In this document: positions 8,706 to 18,985 of the stretch, piece after piece
How positions within the stretch are numbered: position 1 is the stretch's first letter
Layout: each line of letters begins with the position of its first letter
Source of the DNA: Oscillospiraceae bacterium
GTDB lineage: Bacteria > Bacillota > Clostridia > Oscillospirales > QAMX01
Reading direction: 5' to 3'
Assembly (NCBI GenBank): GCA_015067825.1
Contig: SVLQ01000009.1
Span: 1-64,000, forward strand
Length of the DNA stretch: 64,000 bases
Program-made: the position numbers and the translations under genes
Notes under the pieces: generated by a model
Databases searched by the model: none
Told to the model about the DNA's origin: nothing
Seen by the model: the letters and a program-made list of their open reading frames with translations, nothing else

Positions 8706-9698
8706 TCAGATCGCGATATCGCAGGCGACCTGGTACATATAGGAGTCGAGGTCTTTGTGCATATCCAGCGCTTCGGAGATCGGGATATCGCAGAGGTGGG
8801 CGTCGCGGTAGCAGACGACGATATTGGACTTGCCTTCAAGCAGGCGCATCACGGCGTAGTGACCCATACGGCTGGCCATCACGCGGTCGCGCGCGCTGGG
8901 ACTGCCGCCGCGCTGAATGTGGCCGAGCGTGCTCACGCGCGTTTCGATGCCGGTCTGCTCACGGACGCGCTTGGCGATCTCGTCGGTGCAGCCGACGCCT
9001 TCGGCGACGATAATGAGGAAGTGGCGTTTGCCGTTGTAGTGGCCCTCGCGGATCTTCTCGATGATATCTTTTTCAAAATCAAACGCTTTTTCGGGGATCA
9101 GGATCGCCGCAGCACCGCAGGCCAGACCGCAGTAGAGCGCCAGATGGCCCGCGCCGCGCCCCATGACCTCAACGACCGAGCAGCGTTCATGCGACTGCAT
9201 CGTATCGGCGAGCTTGTCGATCGCGTCGATGGCAGTGTTGGCGGCGGTATCAAAGCCGATGGAATAGTGGGTGCAGGCGATATCGTTGTCGATCGTGCCG
9301 GGGATCGCGACCGTGTTGATGCCGGCGTTGGCGAGGTCGCGCGCGCCGCGGAAGGTACCGTCACCGCCGATGGTGATCAAGCCATCGATGCCGAGGTAAC
9401 GGCAGGCGTTGACCGCCTTCTGCACGCCTTCGGGCTTGACAAATTCCGGGCAGCGTGCCGTATAGAGCATCGTGCCACCGCGGGAGGTGATGCCGTTGAC
9501 GGAACGGGCGTTGAGCTCGACCACGTCGGAGTTGATCAAGCCGTTGTAGCCGCGGTGGACACCGACAGGAATGACGCCGTACTGGATACAGGTACGGACG
9601 ACGCTGCGGATCGCAGCATTCATGCCGGGCGCGTCGCCGCCGCTGGTGAGAACGCCGATACGGCGGATCTTTTTCGGGGAAGGTGTATGTTCACTCAT
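8706..9698 (-). CDS. pfkA: ATP-dependent 6-phosphofructokinase
   Basis: RRIGVLTSGGDAPGMNAAIR, TIGGDGTFRGA, PGTIDNDI motifs. Confidence 0.93.
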   Translation of the reverse strand: MSEHTPSPKKIRRIGVLTSGGDAPGMNAAIRSVVRTCIQYGVIPVGVHRGYNGLINSDVVELNARSVNGITSRGGTMLYTARCPEFVKPEGVQKAVNACRYLGIDGLITIGGDGTFRGARDLANAGINTVAIPGTIDNDIACTHYSIGFDTAANTAIDAIDKLADTMQSHERCSVVEVMGRGAGHLALYCGLACGAAAILIPEKAFDFEKDIIEKIREGHYNGKRHFLIIVAEGVGCTDEIAKRVREQTGIETRVSTLGHIQRGGSPSARDRVMASRMGHYAVMRLLEGKSNIVVCYRDAHLCDIPISEALDMHKDLDSYMYQVACDIAI

Positions 9699-9816
9699 CG
9701 TAGCAGACCTCATTTCCAAAACAAACATCGTTCGGCCGCAGCCGATACGGCAGTTGTACTTATCGTTATTATATCACTTTACAAAAGCAAAATCAACCGA
9801 TTTTCGCCACACCTCG

Positions 9817-10491
9817 TCACATGACATACAAAAGTATGCTCAACGTATGGGCGATGCTGGCAAGGACGACGAACAGATGGAAGATCGAATGGAAGTACGG
9901 GCGCTTGGAGCCGACACCGTAGAGGATCGCACCCAGCGTATAGGAAATGCCACCCGCCAACAGAAGCACGACCGCCGCAGTCGGCACGGAGGCGACCAAC
10001 GGCTTCCACGCAAAAATAATGCACCAGCCCATCACGAGGTAGCAGATCATGGAAAAGATCTTGTACTTTTTGAGATCGACGGCGTTCAGCGCGATACCAA
10101 GAGCCGCCATCGCCCAGATCACGCCGAACACCACCCAGCCGATCCACGGTTCGTACGACCGCAGCGAAACGAGCGCAAAAGGCGTATAGGTACCGGCGAT
10201 GAGGACGAAGATCGTGCAGTGGTCGAGCACCTGAAAAACGCGTTTGGCCATGCTGCCGGGGCGCAGAGCGTGGTAAAGCGCGGAAGTCGTGTAGAGCAAG
10301 ATCATCGACACGCCAAAGAGCGTGCCGCTGATAACACCCCAGACGTTACCGCGGACGGCGGCAAACACCACGCACAAAACGAGCGCAGCTACGCCGACAC
10401 CTCCGCCGACGATGTGGGAGACCATATTGAATATTTCTTCGCCGCGGGTATAGGCGGGCATTTTGCGGTCGCGAAGCTTGGTGCGGGGCAT
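9817..10491 (-). CDS. Hemolysin III family (PAQR) membrane protein
   Basis: SHIVGG, SALYHAL, LDHCTIF, GTYTP, HSIFHLFV motifs. Confidence 0.88.
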   Translation of the reverse strand: MPRTKLRDRKMPAYTRGEEIFNMVSHIVGGGVGVAALVLCVVFAAVRGNVWGVISGTLFGVSMILLYTTSALYHALRPGSMAKRVFQVLDHCTIFVLIAGTYTPFALVSLRSYEPWIGWVVFGVIWAMAALGIALNAVDLKKYKIFSMICYLVMGWCIIFAWKPLVASVPTAAVVLLLAGGISYTLGAILYGVGSKRPYFHSIFHLFVVLASIAHTLSILLYVM

Positions 10492-10616
10492 AGGGGACCT
10501 CCGTGTAAAAATGAGATGATGATAACTCAACATATACTTCATTATAGCATATTTTTTCACGCGGAGCAAATAACAAATCATGAACGATAAAAAAACGGAA
10601 AAAGCAAAACAAACAG

Positions 10617-10645
10617 TTGACAAATCGAAAGGCCTGTGTTATAAT
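10617..10645 (+). promoter_or_regulatory. Consensus promoter TTGACA-17-TATAAT for the tRNA-Ser pair
   Basis: Hexamers at 10617-10622 and 10640-10645. Confidence 0.8.
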
Positions 10646-10673
10646 AACCGTTGCGAAGGTTTTCGCACTGCAT

Positions 10674-10760
10674 GGAGAGATGTCCGAGCGGTTTAAGGAG
10701 CCGGTCTTGAAAACCGGTGACTCGAAAGAGCCGTGGGTTCGAATCCCACTCTCTCCGCCA
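10674..10760 (+). tRNA. tRNA-Ser (TGA)
   Basis: GGAGAGATGTCCGAGCGGTTTAAGG...CTTGAAA...GGGTTCGAATCCCACTCTCTCCGCCA; long variable arm. Confidence 0.95.
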
Positions 10761-10788
10761 AATATTTCTCCGGCCGAATTGAATACAT

Positions 10789-10878
10789 GGAGAAGTACCC
10801 AAGTGGTGAAGGGGCTCCCCTGCTAAGGGAGTAGGTCGGGTGACCGGCGCGAGGGTTCAAATCCCTCCTTCTCCGCCA
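10789..10878 (+). tRNA. tRNA-Ser (GCT)
   Basis: GGAGAAGTACCCAAGTGG...CTGCTAA...GGGTTCAAATCCCTCCTTCTCCGCCA; long variable arm. Confidence 0.95.
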
Positions 10879-10915
10879 AAATCGACAGGTTTCGACAGAA
10901 GCCTGTCGATTTTAC
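10879..10915 (+). terminator. Terminator after the tRNA-Ser pair
   Basis: AAATCGACAGG...CCTGTCGATTT inverted repeat. Confidence 0.75.
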
Positions 10916-10989
10916 TTTTTCACTATTCACTCTTCACTTTTCTCTCTTCTCTGAATCCTCGCAAAGAGAGCAAAGCATGACATATCCCC

Positions 10990-11351
10990 CCAACAAAACG
11001 GGGCTGCCGCATGCGCAGTGTCCTTAAGGACAGTTTTTCATTTCAACAAGAAATAGCACCTACCAACAGGAAAAGGACAGAGAATGTTTTTACACTCTCT
11101 GTCCTTTTTTCTTCACAAATGCATATCGTGAAATATTTTGCTTTGCAAAATGTGAAATAATGTTCTGTCGAACATTGTGAAATATCTCGCTCTGCTCGAT
11201 GTGAAATGAAATAAATCCCCTCACGCCCGCAGGCATTTCACTCGTTGAAAGCGAATTTCACGCACAAAGTGCATTTCACAAATCCCGTAAGGGATTTATT
11301 TCGTTGCGCAGTGTCCTTTAGGACACTGCGCATAGCAGCCCTGTTTTTTGG
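10990..11351. mobile_element. MITE-like element with ~40-bp imperfect terminal inverted repeats
   Basis: Left CCAACAAAACGGGGCTGCCGCATGCGCAGTGTCCTTAAGGACA versus reverse complement of right CCAAAAAACAGGGCTGCTATGCGCAGTGTCCTAAAGGACA. Confidence 0.7.
11128..11302. repeat. Array of GTGAAAT/ATTTCAC-delimited variable hairpins
   Basis: GTGAAAT at 11128, 11152, 11177, 11201; ATTTCAC at 11235, 11255, 11273; perfect 12-bp IR GAAATAAATCCC (11208-11219)/GGGATTTATTTC (11291-11302). Confidence 0.85.
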
Positions 11352-11357
11352 CTTAAT

Positions 11358-13016
11358 TTAGTTCTGTTCGAGCGCGAGGGTAACGGTCGTCGTGTCGCAG
11401 ACTTCGCTGGGTCCGAAGTACTGGATGGCGCCCGGATAGACGTAGCAGGTCTCGACGGCCCATTCGTCTCTGTGGGCGGCGAAGAACTGGAAGGGCTTGC
11501 CTTCGAGTTCGACGAGCGCTTTGCGGATAACCGGCTTATCCTTGCCGTTTCTTCTTTCGATGTTCATCATCTTCGTGATCGGCATACCGCCCGCGACCCA
11601 TTCTTCGGCCGGCTTGCTGAGGTTGGAAACCTTGGAGAGGTAACCGGTGTAGCCGTACTGGATGAGCATGAAGGCGTTGTAGCCGAGCGAGTAGCAGTAG
11701 TCGGCGTCGAAGTTCGACGGGAACGCGCAGCGGCCTTCGTAGCCGAGGAAGTGGTGCAGCGCGGAGAACTTGCCTTTATAGGTGCCGGCGGCTTTGCGGG
11801 CCTTGAGGTTTTCGGCGACGAGAGCGGAGAAGAGCTTTTCGGATTCGATCAGCGAAACCTGGACGTTGCCGTGCGGGTCGCGTTCGAGGAAGAGCTGCTG
11901 CTGGATCGAGACCGGCAGGATGGCGAAAACGGCCATCGATTCGGCGGTCAGGCCGGCCTTGATGAATTCGTACTTATCGGCCCAAGTGGGCAGCGCGTTG
12001 AATTCGTCGGTCTTTTCGCCGGCGAGGAGCTCGTTGATCTCGGCGATCAGGACGGAGAATTCGGGGACGAATTCGACGATGCCTTCCGGAATGATGGCGA
12101 CACCGAAGTTCCAGCCCTTGGCAGCGCGGTTGGCGACGGAATCAGCGATGTAGTCGGCGATCTGCGCGAGCGACATCTTCTTTTCGGCAACTTCTTCACC
12201 GACGAGGCAGATGTTGGGCTGGGTCTGGAGCGCGCATTCGAGCGCGACGTGCGAAGCCGAGCGGCCCATGACCTTGACGAAGTGCCAGTATTTCTTAGCG
12301 GAGTTGGCGTCGCGTTCGATGTTGCCGATGATTTCGCTGTAGGTCTTGGTGGCGGTGTCGAAGCCGAAGGAGCATTCGATGTCTTCGTTCTTGAGGTCGC
12401 CGTCGATGGTCTTCGGGCAACCGATGACCTGAATGCCGGTATTGTGCGCCGCGAAGTACTCGGCGAGAACCGCAGCGTTGGTGTTGGAGTCGTCGCCGCC
12501 GATGATGACGACGGCGTTGATGCCGTGCTTCTTGCAAACTTCGGCGACAACGGCGAACTGTTCTTCGGTTTCGAGCTTGGTTCTGCCCGAGCCGATGATA
12601 TCGAAGCCGCCGGTGTTGCGGTACTGGTTGATGTATTCGTCGTCAAAGATCACGTAGCTGTCTTCCAGCAGACCGCTCGGGCCGCCCTTGAAGCCGTAGA
12701 GGACGTTTTCTTTGTTGGTGGCCTTCAGCGCATCGTAGAGGCCGCTGATGACGTTGTGGCCGCCGGGAGCCTGACCGCCGGAGAGGATAACGCCGACGAC
12801 CTGTTTTTTGGCTTCGGAGGTGTTTTCGCCCTTTTCAAAGGTGATCTCGTTTTTGCCGTAGGTGTTGGGGAACAGCGCCTGGATCTTTTCCTGGTCGGCA
12901 ACGCTTTCGGTGGCGCCGCCGTTTTTGACACAGATCTCAGAAATACCGTTTCTGAGCATGCCGGGCAGCTTGGGGTTGTAGCCGTATCTGACTGTCTGAA
13001 GCGGAGAAAGTTTCAT
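11358..13016 (-). CDS. pfp: Diphosphate--fructose-6-phosphate 1-phosphotransferase (PPi-dependent PFK)
   Basis: [41 protein letters not shown] motifs. Confidence 0.93.
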   Translation of the reverse strand: MKLSPLQTVRYGYNPKLPGMLRNGISEICVKNGGATESVADQEKIQALFPNTYGKNEITFEKGENTSEAKKQVVGVILSGGQAPGGHNVISGLYDALKATNKENVLYGFKGGPSGLLEDSYVIFDDEYINQYRNTGGFDIIGSGRTKLETEEQFAVVAEVCKKHGINAVVIIGGDDSNTNAAVLAEYFAAHNTGIQVIGCPKTIDGDLKNEDIECSFGFDTATKTYSEIIGNIERDANSAKKYWHFVKVMGRSASHVALECALQTQPNICLVGEEVAEKKMSLAQIADYIADSVANRAAKGWNFGVAIIPEGIVEFVPEFSVLIAEINELLAGEKTDEFNALPTWADKYEFIKAGLTAESMAVFAILPVSIQQQLFLERDPHGNVQVSLIESEKLFSALVAENLKARKAAGTYKGKFSALHHFLGYEGRCAFPSNFDADYCYSLGYNAFMLIQYGYTGYLSKVSNLSKPAEEWVAGGMPITKMMNIERRNGKDKPVIRKALVELEGKPFQFFAAHRDEWAVETCYVYPGAIQYFGPSEVCDTTTVTLALEQN

Positions 13017-13296
13017 CTAAATACACTCCTTATGTTGTTTAAAATGCAAAAGTAATAGAATCCGGTATTTTACGCGGCAAAATCGGAAACCGGTACGGTT
13101 CTTTTCCCGACAGTTCGGGCGGACAACCGACACCATGTTATATTATACCACTTTTTGCGTGGTTTCTCAAGTCCCTGCACCGTCCGTTGTGCATAAAAAA
13201 TCATCTCATAAAGCATGTTTCGACAGCAAACCGCACAGACGGGCAGAAAAAAACGACAAGCTTCGGAAAGAAACTTGTCGTTTTGCGTTTGCGGGG

Positions 13297-14334
13297 TTAC
13301 TGGATGACGATTGTGTCATAGGCGTCCAGAATTTCGACGACGGCCGCCTCGGAAGCTTCGTTCAGGTATTCCGAGAACTTTTCTGTGACCACCGAGGAAT
13401 AGTAGGACGCGTACTGATCGTTGGTCAGGTTGTCGCGGATGATGATGTGGAAGCCGTATTCTGTCTCAACGACGTCGGAGTATTCGCCGATCTGCAGGGC
13501 AAACGCGGCAGTCTCAAAGGCCGAAACCATCTGGCCGGTGGTGAAGGTCATCCCTTCAGTGTAGTTGGCGTCGGCGGCAACGGCATCAAAGCTTTCGCCG
13601 TTCTTCAGGCGGGCGAGCGCTTCGTTGGCTTTTTCGCGCTGGAGCTCAATGTCGCCTTCGGCCAGCTTGGTGCCGGTGGAGGTGTTGGTCGTGAAGAAAA
13701 GCATGTGGCGGGTCGTGATGAAGGCTTCTTTGTAATCAGCCTGCACCTTCTCGCGTTCTTCGGTGGTGAGGGCGAATTTGTTGCCGTCGGCAAAGAGCGC
13801 CTGCACCTTCTGCATGTAGAGCATATCTTCAAAATAGCGCCAGAGCGCATCTTCGGTCACGCCGCTTTCATCGAGGAAGGCGTTGTAGGCTTTCGCACCG
13901 CCGAAGGTCGAGACCAGCGAGTCCATCGTGGCTTCCAGATTGGTCTTGTCATCAGAGGTGATCTTGAGCTTGTTTTCCTTGGCGAGCTGGCGGCAGAGCA
14001 TTGCGCTCAAAGCCTGCTGCGAGGCCATAAAGTGCAGGTAGTCGGCCATCGTGGTATCTTGTTCGCCGTTTTCCCCTTCGACCAAAACGGTGGCCAGTCT
14101 TTCGGGATCCATCGCGATAATGTCGTTGAGGGTCGCCGTGCCTTCGGAAATGTTGGAGGCAAAGAGGTTGTATTTGGTGAAGAAAAGGTGGACCATGAAG
14201 TCGTCCTTCTGCATATCTTCACCGTTGACGGTCATGATGGCTTCGGTACGCGTGCTGCTGCAGCCGGCAAACATGGAGAGGCAGAGCGCGAACAAAAGCA
14301 GAAGAGAAACAGCGCGGAACGTAAAGTGTTTCAT
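13297..14334 (-). CDS. Peptidyl-prolyl isomerase/SurA-like lipoprotein
   Basis: Lipobox LSMFAGC; PPIC-like ALARLKNGESFDAVA...TTGQMV...GEYSDVVETEYGFHIIIR. Confidence 0.8.
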   Translation of the reverse strand: MKHFTFRAVSLLLLFALCLSMFAGCSSTRTEAIMTVNGEDMQKDDFMVHLFFTKYNLFASNISEGTATLNDIIAMDPERLATVLVEGENGEQDTTMADYLHFMASQQALSAMLCRQLAKENKLKITSDDKTNLEATMDSLVSTFGGAKAYNAFLDESGVTEDALWRYFEDMLYMQKVQALFADGNKFALTTEEREKVQADYKEAFITTRHMLFFTTNTSTGTKLAEGDIELQREKANEALARLKNGESFDAVAADANYTEGMTFTTGQMVSAFETAAFALQIGEYSDVVETEYGFHIIIRDNLTNDQYASYYSSVVTEKFSEYLNEASEAAVVEILDAYDTIVIQ

Positions 14335-14495
14335 AACGAAAATCCTTTCGGCAAGATTGCCGGTGGTGGCTCCGCGGAGATCCCACGGATACGGCAAAAT
14401 TTTTAACTTCTATTATAGTACCATTTTTTTTGTGTTTTGTAAAGGGAGTTTATCGCAAAAACAAGAAAAAGCGGCTGTAAATTATTTGTGACCGC

Positions 14496-17400
14496 TCAGC
14501 TTTTCGCGGCACCCGATGCCATCAGCACGGAAACGAGCGTCTCCGCAAGTGCGACGCGGTTATCCTTGCGGTGCAGGCGGATGTAGAGATGCGGGCGTTC
14601 GCCTGCGTTTAAGAGAACCTTGCCTTTGAGCTGCGGGTGCTCGAAGAGCGGCTGGATCTTATCGAAGGTGAAATCGGTGAAGTAGAAACAAAGCGTGTCG
14701 TTTTTGTCGGTGATCTCGTTGATTCCGACCTGCATGCAGTTGGCCCGCAGGAGTGAGATCTGCAAAAGCGTTTCGGTTTCGTCCGGGTAGTCGCCAAAAC
14801 GGTCGCAGAGCTCGTCGCGGATGTCCGAGGCATCCTCTTCGGTCTGGATGCGGGCGATACGGCGGTAGAGATCGATGCGTTCAAACGAGGAGGTAATGTA
14901 GGTGTCGGGGATCGAGGCGGGAACGGTCAGCTCGACCACGCATTCGCGCGGCGGCGGAACCTTTTCGCCCTTTTCTTCCAAAACCGCTTCCTCCAACAGG
15001 CGCAGGTACATATCGTACCCGACGGAGATCATGTGGCCGCTCTGCTCCGCGCCCAAAAGGTTACCTGCGCCGCGAATCTCGAGGTCGCGCATGGCGATCT
15101 TAAAGCCCGCGCCAAATTCGGCGAAATCGCGGATCGCCGCCAACCGTTTCTGGCTGATCTCGGTCAGAACGCGCCCGGCCGGGAAGGTCAGGTAGGCGTA
15201 GGCGTGGCGCGAAGAGCGCCCGACACGTCCGCGGATCTGGTGCAGCTGCGCCAGACCGAAGCGGTCGGCGTCTTCAATGATCAGCGTGTTGACGTTGGGG
15301 ATGTCGATACCGGCTTCAATGATCGTTGTGCAGACGAGGATGTCGGCCTCGCCGTCGGTGAAGGTCTGCATGACTTCGCCGAGCTGCTTTTCGTTCATCT
15401 TGCCGTGCCCAACGATCACGCGCTTTTCCGGAAACATCGCCTGCAGCCGTGCGGCGGTCTTGTCGATCGTGTCCACGCGGTTGTGCAGGTAGTAGACCTG
15501 TCCGCCGCGGGCGGTCTCCCGGGCGATCGCATCGCGGATGACGGCGCGGTCGTATTCCATGACGTAGGTGGTAACGGGGTAGCGGTCGTGCGGCGATTCT
15601 TCGAGGACGGACATATCGCGCACGCCCGAAAGTGCCATGTTGAGCGTTCGCGGGATCGGCGTCGCCGAAAGCGTCAAAACGTCGACGTTGCCGGAGATCT
15701 CCTTCAAGCGTTCCTTGTGGGCCACGCCGAAGCGCTGCTCTTCATCGACGATGATGAGCCCAAGGTCTTTGAACTGCACGCTTTTGCCGAGCAGGCGGTG
15801 GGTACCGACGACGAGGTCGACGCTGCCCATGCGCAGACCGCGCAGCGTTTTTTGCGCGTCGGACGGGGTGGAGAAGCGGCTGAGCGAGGCGATCTGTACG
15901 GGGTAGCCGCGGAAGCGGTGGCAGGCGGTCAGGTAATGCTGGCGCGCGAGCACGGTTGTCGGCACCAAAAGCGCGACCTGCTTGCCGTCCAAAATGCATT
16001 TCATGGCAGCGCGCAGCGCGACTTCCGTTTTGCCGAAGCCGACGTCACCGCACAAAAGGCGGTCCATCGGGATCGGGCGTTCCATATCTTTTTTGATCTC
16101 GGCGACGGAAACGAGCTGGTCGGTCGTCTCTTCGTACTCAAAGCTCTCCTCAAATTCCGTCTGCCATGCCGAGTCGGCGGCGAAAGCGTGCCCGGGCAGA
16201 CGGGAACGTTTGGCGTAAAGGGCGATGAGCTGCTTGGCCAGATCCTTGGCCGCGCTTTTTGCGCGTTGGCGCGTGCGCGTCCAGTCGGTGCCGCCGAGCT
16301 TGGAGAGCCGCACGGCGCTGTCCTCGGCCGCGCCGAGGTATTTGGAGATGACGTCCAGCTGCGTGACGGGGATGTAGAGCACGTCGCTGCCGGCGTAGGC
16401 GAGCTTGATAAAGTCTTTTTTGATGCCGTCGGCCTCGATCTGCGAGATCCCGCAGAACCGGCCGATGCCGTAGGTGTCGTGGACGATGAGGTCGCCTTCG
16501 TGCAGGTCGGAGAACGATTTTAAGCGTTCGCGGCTACCTTTTTCCAGCTTGACCTGCTTGCGCTGCTTTTTCTTTTCGGAGATCGTCGGGCGTGTGTCGT
16601 TGATGACGGCGATGGAGACGCCCGGCAGCTCGATGCCGGCCGAAAGGCTGCCGATGCCGATGGTCAGCGAGCCGGGAACGAGTGCGCCGGAAACGGTGGG
16701 ATCGACGGTGGCGGTGATTCCGTTTTCGCCGAGCATGCCGACGAGGTGCGTAATGCGCTCACGGTTGGCGGCCAGCAGCAAAACGGCAAAATTCTGCTGC
16801 TTATAATAACGGATATCGGAGAGCAACGTCTCAAAATTCTGCGTCAGCGACGGCAGCTGCTTGGAGATCAGGGTGAAGATCTTTTTGGGCGGTAGCTCGT
16901 TGCGCTGGGCGACGAAGTTGTCGAGCATGACCGCGCTGCGCGTCTGCAAAAGCGAAAAGAGTGCGTCGGGTTCGAGGTAATATCCGCGCTGGCGGCCGCA
17001 GATGATGCCGTTTTCCATCAGCTGCTGCTGCTCTTGCGCGGAGCGGCGGGCGAGTGCGCGCACCTCTTCGCAAACGCGCTGCGCATCGTCGAGGAAGAAA
17101 ACGGTGTTTTGCGGCAGATAATCGAGTGCCGTGTGCGGTGTTTCGGCGAATATCGGCAGATAGCGGTCGATCGCGGCGAAGCGGATGCCCTCGCGGAGCT
17201 TTTCGCTGTCGGCCTTGATCTTGTCGACGAGGCCTTCGGCCAGCTTGGCGCGGTTCAATCCGCGCAGCAAATTGGCCACACGGGCCGAAAACGCTTCGCG
17301 GCCGCCGTCGGCGAGCTCCGGCGAGAGCTCACGCGTCGGCGTAATGCGCAGCCGGCGCAGGTTTTCGGTGCGGCGCTGGGTCGCGGTATCAAAGGCGCCG

Positions 17401-18008
17401 ATTGAGTCGATTTCGTCGCCGAAAAATTCAAAGCGCACGGGCCGCGCCATCGATGGGCAGAAAACGTCGAAAATGCCGCCGCGGAAGGCAAATTGCCCGA
17501 TGCCCTCTACGGTGTCAGCGCGCAGGTACCCAAGCCGCAAAAGCGACTGCGCGAGCACCTCCGGGGCGATCTCGTCGCCGACGGCAAGCTCGAGGATCGA
17601 ATCGGTAAAGGTGTCGGGCGCGAGCGTTCGCAGCGAAAATGCTTCGACCGAACCGCAGACGGCGGTGATCGCCCCGCTTCTGAGCCCGTCAAGCACGGAG
17701 AGGCGGCGTTGCTCCCATTCGCGGCTGACGCCTTCAATGTCGTGGAAGGTGAGCTCGCGCGCGGGGAGCACGGCGTAGTCGATGCCGCTCAGCGCCGAAG
17801 CGTCGGCCGCAAAGGTGGCGGCAGTCCCTTCGTCGGCGGTCAGGACGGCGACCGGGCGATAGAATTCGGTCTGGATCGCCGCAGCCACGAGTGCGCGGTG
17901 CAACGGCGAAAGCCCGCAGATCATCACGGGAGAATCTGCGGTTTCCAATTTTGTTTTCAGTTCCTTCCATTCCGTGGGGGTAAATACCGTTTTGCAAAGG
18001 GAAAGCAT
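14496..18008 (-). CDS. mfd: Transcription-repair coupling factor
   Basis: CarD-like RID, LLCGDVGFGKTEVALRAAMK, DEEQRFGV, TLSATPIPRTLNMAL, TRCF C-terminal domain. Confidence 0.97.
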   Translation of the reverse strand: MLSLCKTVFTPTEWKELKTKLETADSPVMICGLSPLHRALVAAAIQTEFYRPVAVLTADEGTAATFAADASALSGIDYAVLPARELTFHDIEGVSREWEQRRLSVLDGLRSGAITAVCGSVEAFSLRTLAPDTFTDSILELAVGDEIAPEVLAQSLLRLGYLRADTVEGIGQFAFRGGIFDVFCPSMARPVRFEFFGDEIDSIGAFDTATQRRTENLRRLRITPTRELSPELADGGREAFSARVANLLRGLNRAKLAEGLVDKIKADSEKLREGIRFAAIDRYLPIFAETPHTALDYLPQNTVFFLDDAQRVCEEVRALARRSAQEQQQLMENGIICGRQRGYYLEPDALFSLLQTRSAVMLDNFVAQRNELPPKKIFTLISKQLPSLTQNFETLLSDIRYYKQQNFAVLLLAANRERITHLVGMLGENGITATVDPTVSGALVPGSLTIGIGSLSAGIELPGVSIAVINDTRPTISEKKKQRKQVKLEKGSRERLKSFSDLHEGDLIVHDTYGIGRFCGISQIEADGIKKDFIKLAYAGSDVLYIPVTQLDVISKYLGAAEDSAVRLSKLGGTDWTRTRQRAKSAAKDLAKQLIALYAKRSRLPGHAFAADSAWQTEFEESFEYEETTDQLVSVAEIKKDMERPIPMDRLLCGDVGFGKTEVALRAAMKCILDGKQVALLVPTTVLARQHYLTACHRFRGYPVQIASLSRFSTPSDAQKTLRGLRMGSVDLVVGTHRLLGKSVQFKDLGLIIVDEEQRFGVAHKERLKEISGNVDVLTLSATPIPRTLNMALSGVRDMSVLEESPHDRYPVTTYVMEYDRAVIRDAIARETARGGQVYYLHNRVDTIDKTAARLQAMFPEKRVIVGHGKMNEKQLGEVMQTFTDGEADILVCTTIIEAGIDIPNVNTLIIEDADRFGLAQLHQIRGRVGRSSRHAYAYLTFPAGRVLTEISQKRLAAIRDFAEFGAGFKIAMRDLEIRGAGNLLGAEQSGHMISVGYDMYLRLLEEAVLEEKGEKVPPPRECVVELTVPASIPDTYITSSFERIDLYRRIARIQTEEDASDIRDELCDRFGDYPDETETLLQISLLRANCMQVGINEITDKNDTLCFYFTDFTFDKIQPLFEHPQLKGKVLLNAGERPHLYIRLHRKDNRVALAETLVSVLMASGAAKS

Positions 18009-18109
18009 GTCAGATCCTCCTGTCTGTGGTCAAATCCGGGTTTTGCAAACAACACAAAACGCGGGCAAACGCGCTTGGCGCTGCCCGCAGGGGATATTGG
18101 TGGTGAAAC

Positions 18110-18964
18110 TTATTGTTCGGTTTCGGCCGGAGCAGACTCCTTGGCGGCCGGGAAGAAAAATGTTGCGGCGATGGAAATCGCACAGGTAAAGCCATAGAAG
18201 TAGATGCAGGCATCCAGCAGATCCGCGCCCGAAAGCACGGCCGGCGTGAGCACAGCGTTGACGCAGACGAGGCCTTTGCCAACCAACGCGACCGTGCCGA
18301 AAAACAGACAGGCGGCGGTCATCAGGTACAGGCGGTGCGCCGGGATTTTGCCGAGCAGACTGCCCGAACAGGCAAAAAACATCAGAATCATCGCGATCAT
18401 GCCCATCACATCGCAGAGATATATACCGATAGCCGGATTGGCGGACACCTCGCGGTAGATTTCGATCAGGCGGAAGCTCGCCCAAAAAACAATCAGCAGC
18501 GAGGCCGAACCGATCGGCGAATCGGTCGAGGGCTTGGCAGAGAGCTTGCGGAGCACGGGCAAGGTGACTACCGCGGCGATCAAAAAGAGCAGACCGCAGA
18601 TGATGCCCCATGCCGAAAACGAACCGACGGAATCAGCCAGCATTTTGATGGCGGCCAGCATGGCAACAATCGTGCCGATCGTGGCGGGGATAAGCGTCAT
18701 TTTTGGTGCGGTGCCGATTGCCGCGGAGCACAAACCGGTTTTTTTGAAGCGGACGGCAATGAATGCCGCGCCGAGTCCGAGAAGGACGATCACGCTCAGC
18801 GCCGTGAGCACCGGGCCGTAGAGGTTACCGCGGATGGCGAGTCCGAGCGCGTCAAACGCTTTGGTCAGGTGCAGGTACCGCACAAAGCCGCCGATCAGAC
18901 CCAAAACGGTCAGCCCGACGAGCGGGAGTAACAGCTTTTTCTGCGAAGAGTCGAGATGCTTCAT
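18110..18964 (-). CDS. Hypothetical multi-TM membrane protein
   Basis: 284 aa, repeated hydrophobic segments. Confidence 0.6.
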   Translation of the reverse strand: MKHLDSSQKKLLLPLVGLTVLGLIGGFVRYLHLTKAFDALGLAIRGNLYGPVLTALSVIVLLGLGAAFIAVRFKKTGLCSAAIGTAPKMTLIPATIGTIVAMLAAIKMLADSVGSFSAWGIICGLLFLIAAVVTLPVLRKLSAKPSTDSPIGSASLLIVFWASFRLIEIYREVSANPAIGIYLCDVMGMIAMILMFFACSGSLLGKIPAHRLYLMTAACLFFGTVALVGKGLVCVNAVLTPAVLSGADLLDACIYFYGFTCAISIAATFFFPAAKESAPAETEQ

Positions 18965-18985
18965 AAGGCGGCCTTTCCGATGCGG

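Noticed and set aside
8652-9824. 390-aa plus-strand ORF opposite pfkA
   Set aside because: Antisense shadow of a clear pfkA; Asp/Val/Gly/Ala-rich artefact composition.
11128-11302. Possible CRISPR array
   Set aside because: Repeat unit is only 7 bp, the intervals are self-complementary hairpins, the orientation flips midway, and no cas genes are present.
11472-13055. 527-aa plus-strand ORF opposite pfp
   Set aside because: Antisense shadow of pfp; no motifs.
15033-16523. 496-aa plus-strand ORF opposite mfd
   Set aside because: Antisense shadow of mfd.
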